A stretch of DNA of 64,000 nucleotides, taken from Mytilus trossulus (lineage: Eukaryota > Mollusca > Bivalvia > Mytilida > Mytilidae). Positions 56,891 to 64,000 of the stretch are shown piece by piece. A program made the position numbers and the translations under genes. The notes under the pieces were generated by a model. That model saw only the letters and a program-made list of their open reading frames with translations. It had not been told where the DNA came from and did not search any database. Each line of letters opens with the position of its first letter. Position 1 is the first letter of the stretch. The stretch is from the NCBI RefSeq assembly GCF_036588685.1, contig NC_086373.1:1054001-1118000 (forward strand), written 5' to 3'.

Positions 56891-57176
56891 GACTGGTCTT
56901 TTTAAATTCTGTAACGAGCGTTTATAACATTTTTTTTCTATTATCCTGAAAAAATGTGTATCCTTGAAACAGGAAGTTATCGGATTACGGTAATTGCCAC
57001 AAAGTATACATATAACAACATATAATATAACATCTAAAAATAAAAATAAAAAAATTAATGGGGAAAAGAAGTATGAAATTTTATATTATCGAATTTTGAA
57101 TAAAATATTTTGTTCTTTAAAATCAGAAAATTAATTCTGCAAATGGTGAACTTTACGACATACAGACGACAAGAAA
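56891..57176. promoter_or_regulatory. Putative bidirectional promoter, MRPS25 and a small plus-strand unit
   Basis: The 286 bp lie between the MRPS25 ATG (minus) and an ATG at 57177 (plus). They contain ACAGGAAGTTATC, an ETS-type GGAAG site common upstream of mitochondrial protein genes, at about 56971-56983. No TATA box stands at the expected place for MRPS25. Confidence 0.4.
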
Positions 57177-57299
57177 ATGGTTTCAACAAGCGCACGTGTG
57201 TTATTGGCAGGGACAGTTTTTGCTATCAGCGCAATTTTGACTTTGCGCTATCTAATGAAAAAGACAAGAAAAAAGACAGGTCTCCAATTTCTTGTTTAA
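57177..57299 (+). CDS. Possible small membrane-anchor ORF or first coding exon
   Basis: 40 codons, starting MVSTSARVLLAGTVFAIS. There is one clear hydrophobic segment (about residues 8-24) followed by a strongly basic LMKKTRKK cluster, the pattern of a signal anchor. A weak donor (ACAG|GTCTCC at 57280) precedes the stop, so it could be the first exon of a gene running to the right. I do not recognise the protein and found no following exon. The divergent position next to MRPS25 is the main support. Confidence 0.3.
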   Translation: MVSTSARVLLAGTVFAISAILTLRYLMKKTRKKTGLQFLV

Positions 57300-57497
57300 T
57301 TTTGATTTTAACTGAAAACTAATCCTTAATTCTAAATCAAAGTTCCTTGTTTATGTCCTTGAAAATTCTATGATGCCATTTCAAATTTCACTTCTTCTAT
57401 GAGGTTAATCTTCTACTTCTACATCTACTTTGTAGTGACCACCTTCAACACATTAAAGTTTATGTCACTTGTACCGTGCACTGCTTTGTGGCAACTT

Positions 57498-58090
57498 GAA
57501 TATCATAAAATTGAGAAAGGAAATAGGGAATGTGTCAAAGCGACAGCAACCTGACAATAGAGCAGACAACAGCCACCAATGGGTCTTCAATTTAGCGAGA
57601 AACTCCTGCACCAGTAGGTGACCTACAGCTGGCCCCTTAAAAAATATGTATACTAGTACAGTGAGGCTCTGGAAGGAAGTGAACAGCATAGAGTGTACAT
57701 AATTTTAATTGTAAATTGGTGAATGTTTTAAATGTATATAACTTTCAGGGGACTTGCTGCCTTGCCTGGCAATGCCAAATACATTCAGCATGAATATGGT
57801 TCCTTACTTGGAAGAAGAAGAAGAAGAAGATAATGGACGTCATACTTAACTCTGAATTGTACACAAGAAACTAAAATTATAAACCAAACAAGACTAACAA
57901 AGGCCAGAGGCTCCTGACTTGGGACATGTGTAAAATTGTGGCGGGGTTAAACATGTTTATGAGATCTCAATCCTCCCCTGTACCTCTAGCCAATGTAGAA
58001 AAGTAAATGCATATTAAACAATACACATATTAAAATTCTGTTAAAGAAAAGTCTGAGTCTAATGTCAGAAGATGTAACAAAAGAAAATAA
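57498..58090 (+). repeat. R2 copy carrying an insertion of about 165 bp with a GAA run
   Basis: R2 blocks (CAGACAACAGCCACCAATGG, CCAGAGGCTCCTGACTTGGG, GTCTGAGTCTAATGTCAGAA) flank an unrelated 57664-57830 segment that ends in (GAA)6-GATAATG. The segment is absent from the R2 copy at 44352, so it is a small insertion, perhaps a short SINE-like unit. Confidence 0.72.
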
Positions 58091-58099
58091 ATAAAATGA

Positions 58100-59318
58100 A
58101 AATAATACATAAATAACAACAGACTACTAGCAGTTAACGGACATGCCAGCTCCATACCTCAATTTAACTGATTGAAATACCTGAACCTATAAGATGTCTG
58201 CATATTGAGTTATATTTACGAATTATTTCCTTATACTGATGATAAAATTTAGTATTAAAGATTCATACATGTATAAAGTGAAAAATTTAACATTTCTATA
58301 ATATTAAAAACAAAAATTAAAAATAACATTTTTATAATACATGTAGACATGGAAGTAAAATTGGGGTAACAGGAATTACCATTATTATCCGAATAACACT
58401 TGCTATTTTAATTTTAGCACATATTGACAATGATTGGTGACTTTAAAACATTGATTATTAAATAATATTATATTATAAGTGTTGTGATGAAATAGTTTAG
58501 TTTGGTTAGTCATGATGCAACTTATACTAAAGTGTGTATTCTTGTGTTTGTACTGTAGTGTTAGGTGTATAAGTTTCACTCATACACAGACCACAAATGC
58601 CAAGTATACCCTTTAAGGTTTATGACCTCCTCTGTGGCCATTTTTGTATGAACTTTTCAAACTTCAATTGTATCAAAGCTATACATGTGCAGATATATTG
58701 AATAATATAAGAGAATGAGAGGCCATTGTGTGCATATATACCAAGGGGAAACTTGATGCTAAGCATTATTATTTATTGTTTCATTGCATTTAATAGAAAA
58801 AGAGTAAAAGAAAATCCACTGCCTTTAATACAGAGATTTTTGTTATAAAATTTCAAACAGAGATTACTCACTTGCTTTTCTATGATGTGCTAGTGTTTAT
58901 TTTTTATAAAAAGTTCTAACCAACCTGTAAATTCCAAAATACCTCGTGCTGAGTCATAATAGTCGAGCGCACATTAAAAGGTGCACTTGATTTGGTCTAT
59001 ATTTTTATTATTTATAGCCAATAACTTCATTAATAAACTTGTTTTAAGGAAATCAATGCTAGCACTGCATGCAATAATCCTATATGGACCATAATTTGTT
59101 ATTGGGCTCCGTTTCCTATAACTATAGAAAAGTGATAAAATGTGAATTACTGTAAGAAAAGTTGCAACTACATCTAAAGATGCCATAATTTTTATCAACA
59201 TACAAGTGTATATATGCTACTCTTCCCTAGAAAAAAAAAAAAAATATACGAATTTCAAAGATTCTACAACCGTATTTTTGTGTCGTTTCTCGCGTTACTT
59301 TTTGCTTCCTTAGAGCAT
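58100..59318. other. Intergenic sequence without recognised features
   Basis: AT-rich and non-coding by inspection. The predicted short frames lack domains or splice support. Confidence 0.5.
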
Positions 59319-59323
59319 AACGC

Positions 59324-60347
59324 CAGGGCTCGACATTACCGTTTGTCCGATTGTCCGGGACAAGTGGAAATAGGTGTCGGGCAAGTAGATTCATCATACT
59401 ACTTGTCCGATGGGACAAGTGAAAAGATCGATGTCAGATGTTTATAGATCAAATTCAAGACTTATACATTCCTAAAAACATGAATGATTGTTTTATTGAT
59501 CATACAAAATGAAATAAATATTCATTGATTGAACCAGAGACATGTAAACTTGTATAATATGTCTCTGATTGAACGTATTTGAACATGCTGGCAGCCATTG
59601 ACCAGGGGAAATAAGTAAGGGGAAGTAACCCAATGTTAATGTTTCTTCTTAGTATAAGGCTCCTTGAATTAGGAGCACCTCCTATGCATGATATGGAGTT
59701 CTACCATTGTTTACCTTAACTTTAAAATTTTAAATTAAAGTTTGTGTCATTTGATTTTGCTATTAGGCATAATATTAAATTAAGAAAGGTTTTATTTAAT
59801 AATATCTAAAAAAGGCAAATTTTTTACTAAAATATTTTATGTACTTCCTTATCATATATCATGTATATCAATGTATATAAAAATCAAAATAAATTGTAAA
59901 ATCTTGTTTGGCACCATCAATAAATTAAAAAGGTTTATTTATAAAAAGGTGCCAGGTGTATTTGGTTTAAACCATACCACTACTTCAGAATGAATATAGG
60001 TCCATGAATAGGAGAACCTAGTGGTATTGGAAAGAGATATGATTTAATGATCGACACATGATAGTGACAATGAGTCAGAGAGCTCATACTTGCAAATAAG
60101 CCTTCAGTCTGAAATAACAAAATGAATTTTGATGTGGTATTCATATAACATAATAAAATGCCCCCTTTATTGATCTTTATTAGGTACAATCAAAGGGCAA
60201 GTGCTATTATTGCAAATAACATATATTATCAATATGGAGGAATTTCAATTAAGAATTCGGACAAGTGAGTTCAGAGTTCGGACAAGTTGATTTTCTTGCA
60301 ACTTGTCCGAAGGGACAAGTTAGAAAAAATGATAATGTAGAGGCCTG
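59324..60347. mobile_element. Non-autonomous terminal-inverted-repeat element, 1024 bp
   Basis: The left end CAGGGCTCGACATTA and the reverse complement of the right end, CAGGCCTCTACATTA, differ at two of 15 positions. AACGC flanks both sides (59319-59323 and 60348-60352), a likely target-site duplication. Subterminal palindromes ACTTGTCCGATGGGACAAGT (59400) and ACTTGTCCGAAGGGACAAGT (60301) sit near each end. No transposase frame is seen. The CAGGG start resembles hAT-type ends, but a 5-bp duplication would be short for hAT. Confidence 0.7.
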
Positions 60348-60354
60348 AACGCTG

Positions 60355-62210
60355 ACTGATTTATAGATAATCGGCACTGGTAAATTCGTAACTTTTGCTT
60401 TCAAATAACAAAGAACATTGACCAATAAGAATAGTGAGAAGAAAATGCCGAGAACTATAAGTATTTATGTAGCAGATGTAAGAACAGTGGCGTGATTTTT
60501 GTGTCCGATTCGTAACGCAATTTTTAGATGATGTAATCTGCTTTGTTGTAATAGAATTCTTAAAAACAATATGCAAATATGAACTCTCGCTAGATGTTCA
60601 AACAGGTAAATCCGAGATGATTTACATTCTTGTTTTGATCTTCGTAATAATTAAGTAAGAAAATTACGTTATTGTTATGCGTTACATTTCACACGAAACT
60701 GAAGTCCAGTTATTTATTAAAATTGTTTTTGTCCTTAAGTTCTAATCATTTCCAGTCATACGTGAAACATGTGACTAACATGTGACAACGCCATTACGGC
60801 CGGATGTACAAAATACTAGGTCTAAACATTGTTTTTGTTTCCAACGGGATGTTAGCAAACATAATCTGTAGACTTGTTTCGTCTTGTTTAAAAGAGGAAA
60901 ATACAATTGTCAAAGAGATTGCGCCGGTGGTCTGTTATATTTCCTATGTGCATAATGTTACATACGATCCTGTGTGAAAATAAATGCCCAATGACTTGAC
61001 AAAATCGATTTCATATTTGACAGACGTTAGAACACACTTCGTTTCCCGATAATGACGTGAAGAGTCCTTGGAAAAATCAATCGAAATTACGTCTCTTATC
61101 ATTGTACCAATGCTCGTTGGATTGATTTAACTTCAGCAGTAAATATTACTGGATATTTTAGGTGAATAAATATAATTTAATAAAAAATACATGTTAATAT
61201 ACCGTTACACTTGGAATGTACAAAGTTGGAATCTTTTTTATCAGTTTTTAATTAATATTTTTTATTCATGTTCTGCAAACATTTATCAGAAACGCAATAA
61301 ACTTGTCAAAGGAGAAGTAAACTTTTACCATGCATGACTTGAAAGGAAGTACTTTATTGATTTTAGCCCACTAAAGTAGGTTAAAATGTGGAAACCATGT
61401 AGATGGTGTACAGGTCACAAGTAACACATTGTGCCTATTTTAAAGATTTTAATTCCAAGTTAAAAGTATTTTTCTTTACTGGATTTAAAGAATGTTACAT
61501 TGCCAATGATTTGGAATAAATTGTATATAACTGGAATATCAAAACCAAATATAAATACATTTTTTTGGCTTAAACATCAAGATACAACGATTATGGTATC
61601 CTGTATCAATGAAGAAAATATGGAAAATTCTGAATAAATTGTACTAATTGTTTTCAAAACAAGCATATATTTAGGAGTTTTATAATACTGTTACATTTAA
61701 GATGGATTTTAAGAAAAAGTATACTGTTCAGATTATTTTAAGCAGATTTTGCAATAAAATAAAACTAAAAAAATGCTTTCGGTTTCTTATGGTTTCCTGT
61801 TGCGTTTAAAAAAAACTTTAATATAACATTGAAAATAGATTTTAAATATTAACATGAAGCAAGTAACACTAGTAATGGTGTTTATTTATGCCTTTTGAAT
61901 TATATTGTGCAAAATAAAGAAAATAAAGATTGGTTTCATGTTTGGTTTCATGTCACATAAACGGTGAATCAAAATGTATTATTTTTTTCTCGAAAAACTC
62001 AATTGTTCCATTCATACTATTCTAACACCAACACAACCCACAAAATAAAAGTTAAAATTTTAGAACTTATAAAAAAGGATACAAAAAGAAACCAAAGGCC
62101 AAATACCAAATTATGGTCCATATCTATCAGTCATCAAATTGACAAATATGACAGTACAAGGATAAAGGCTGTGGATTTTCTATAAAATTTCCATATGTTG
62201 AATCAACACA
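60355..62210. other. Intergenic sequence, locally promoter-like near 60.77-60.95 kb
   Basis: Mostly AT-rich and without supported genes. A higher-GC patch at 60760-60960 holds two direct CATGTGAC sites (about 60769 and 60780) and GCCATTACGGCCGG. It could be an unannotated promoter, but no exon follows that I can support. Confidence 0.35.
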
Positions 62211-62213
62211 AGG

Positions 62214-63319
62214 CAGTGTTCTCCTTTTTCCACTAAGGTAAGGTGGGTGTTTTGAAAAAAACACCTGCAACCGGTTGATTTTTTTAACATTTTCAACCGT
62301 GTTTATTTTTTTTAGTTTTACTGTGGGTTGGGGTCACAAATAGAAGGATAAGTATTGTATTCACATTTAATGGAATTGAACCATTCTTCTATCACTGCCA
62401 GCCTTTCATCAAATGATTTGACAAATTAGATTTGTGCATATCGGATAGCAGATCATAATGGCTTTTGCAGGACTCCCTCCTCCTACGAAGTCTGCTAATG
62501 CATGGCCTATCAAACCAAGTTTCTGTCCTGTTTCTCGCTTTAGTGCTTTATTTTTGGCACACAGAACAGTAATTATCCATTTAAAGTCCTGTTCATATTT
62601 ATCACCAACCCATGAGGGGTAATCTCTCAGTTTAATGACTATCCCTTTTATGAGGGGTACATTTAAAAAGAAACAGATGAGGGGTAACCTCTTGATATAA
62701 TGACTATCCCTTTTATGAGGGGTACATTTAAAGAGAAACAAATGAGCACATATTTGTTTCTGGCCTTTTTATCATTATGGACACTCTTGTAGAAAAGTTG
62801 TACCAAATAAAACGATTTTCCCCCTTTTAAGGTAATAAATCTAAGTTTTTCTTTTTCCTTTCTTCAACAGTAATATGACCCCTTGCCTGATGGACAGTCC
62901 CTCATTTAAGGGATATATCCCTCATTTTGGGAATGTTCCCAACCTGTTTATCTTCGCGATCACCTGTGTGCCTTTTCTGTTGTTTTGATAAATTTTTTTC
63001 AATTTCAACAATATCAATTCAACTATCCGTTTGTAGTTGACTTATATGGCTTAGAATTTTCCCTATCACCATCGTTATTGGCCTTTCCATTCCCCCGATT
63101 AATAAAAGAAAACATTGAAATTTGACGATCTGCCATTTTTGTCAATGAAAAACTGCGAGGTGCGATTAGAATTTAAATTTTTACGGTGCGGAACCGAAAA
63201 AAAATTCTGGAATTTGAAAAAAAAAGCCGACTACGTGCACCTCCTTAAATGGAAAGGTGGTCGGCTTTGAAAAGAAGGTGGCCGGCACACCCGGCTTAAA
63301 TGCCAAATGGAAAACACTG
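62214..63319. mobile_element. hAT-like non-autonomous element, about 1.1 kb
   Basis: The left end CAGTGTTCTCC and the reverse complement of the right end, CAGTGTTTTCC, differ at one of 11 positions, and CAGTG is a typical hAT terminus. The flanks ACACAAGG and CAAAGGTA are only loosely similar, so the 8-bp duplication is not convincing. The interior has a tandem repeat (62615-62745) and no transposase. Confidence 0.55.
62615..62745. repeat. Two-copy tandem repeat of about 66 bp
   Basis: TGAGGGGTAA(T/C)CTCT, TAATGACTATCCCTTTTATG and AGGGGTACATTTAAA occur twice, at about 62611-62678 and 62679-62743, inside the hAT-like element. Confidence 0.85.
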
Positions 63320-63429
63320 CAAAGGTACATAATCCTTAACTGGGTTACCCTACAAATCTACTGGAAGCGTTATTAAGAGAATCCTGGTCACATAAATAAA
63401 TAAATGGATCCTGGTGTAGTCTATACAAA

Positions 63430-63570
63430 CGGGGCCTTTTATAGCTGACTATGTGGTATGGGCTTTGCTCATTGTTGAAGGCCGTAAGATGACCTATACT
63501 TGTAAATGATGTCTGTGTCATTTTGGTCTTTTGTGGATAGTTGTCTCATTGGCAATCATACCACATCTTC
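63430..63570 (-). repeat. Dispersed repeat family R1, partial copy
   Basis: Carries GGGCCTTTTATAGCTGACTA, GCTTTGCTCATTGTTGAAGG and TTGTCTCATTGGCAATCATA, the reverse of the R1 copy at 41351. Confidence 0.8.
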
Positions 63571-63574
63571 ATTT

Positions 63575-64000
63575 TTGTAAAGTCTTGCAAGTTAACATAA
63601 ACACAAAAGTCGATTAAAGTTCAATACTTTATTATTCAAAATCCAAAGTACATGTAAAATGATGTAACAGTAACTGCAGGCTCTGCCTCAACAATACGGT
63701 GACATAATCCCAAATCTCCTATGTACGCTCCTCACGTACACAAAATCATCTCTCCTCCTTGTATATCGTAAATCTTGTGTACACTATCTCTCTCTTTTAT
63801 ACTACTCTAGTAACCTGATTACAATATGGTTAAATAACTCTGAACAAAGAAATATTCTACAAGAGCCTGGAGCCGGAGCTAAGGTCAACTGAAGCTGAGG
63901 TCAACTGGGGCACCTGTAAGAACAAAGCAACGGGGCACCAGCTGATTAACATTATTGATTTAACATTTAACAAGTACACTCTAATTGAAAGCAATAGAAA
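63575..64000. other. Window end; possible 3' end of a minus-strand transcript
   Basis: AATAAAG on the minus strand at about 63629-63635 (plus strand CTTTATT) could be a polyadenylation signal for a transcript entering from beyond the window. The sequence to the right is of more even composition but shows no open frame or motif I can support. Confidence 0.25.

Noticed and set aside
59214-59447. 77-codon plus-strand frame and 63-codon minus-strand frame
   Set aside because: Both run across the left end of the 1024-bp TIR element and a poly-A run, and no domain is present.
62409-62741. 110-codon minus-strand frame as a transposase remnant
   Set aside because: Its start is the two-copy tandem repeat inside the hAT-like element, and no catalytic or BED/dimerisation motif is visible.

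Overview
The window looks like nuclear DNA of a metazoan, most likely a bivalve of the mussel type (inference). It is AT-rich, has split genes with GT..AG introns, and is full of dispersed repeats, Penelope-like retroelement fragments, a tRNA-derived SINE and hammerhead-ribozyme repeats of the kind seen in mussel genomes. No prokaryotic or organellar signal was found.

Genes. (1) Positions 871-14921, minus strand: a complete 11-exon gene whose exon phases close exactly into 1045 codons. It has an N-terminal cysteine-rich zinc module, a central DUF6589-like region and an internal PHD finger. (2) Positions 42188-43626, plus strand: a TATA box, a non-coding first exon and one coding exon for an aerolysin/ETX-MTX2-like pore-forming protein, interrupted by an in-frame TAA at codon 36. 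(3) Positions 50806-56890, minus strand: a complete 4-exon gene for mitochondrial ribosomal protein mS25 (MRPS25, 168 aa). A possible divergent transcription unit begins about 0.3 kb beyond it.

Layout. 0.8-15 kb is gene 1, with a 146-bp minisatellite, a fold-back element and a perfect hairpin in its introns. 15-18.4 kb is a 5'-truncated non-LTR retrotransposon with a 1037-codon open frame, ending less than 100 bp upstream of the gene 1 start codon. 18.4-21.3 kb is non-coding. 21.28-35.61 kb is a 75-bp satellite of about 191 monomers with no net length change, open on the minus strand over nearly all its length because 75 is a multiple of three. 35.6-42 kb is nested dispersed repeats, a 484-bp tandem duplication and a three-copy hammerhead (retrozyme-like) array in which one ribozyme core is intact. 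42-43.7 kb is the pore-former gene. 44-50 kb is repeats and two inverted Penelope-like fragments. 50.8-56.9 kb is MRPS25, whose first intron holds a nest of an inverted-repeat element, a SINE and another Penelope-like fragment. 57-64 kb is repeats and two roughly 1-kb non-autonomous terminal-inverted-repeat elements.

The genes do not form a pathway. The connecting theme is the mobilome: Penelope-like reverse transcriptase relics and hammerhead retrozymes, which are thought to depend on such enzymes, occur in the same 20 kb. All calls were made by eye and no database was searched.
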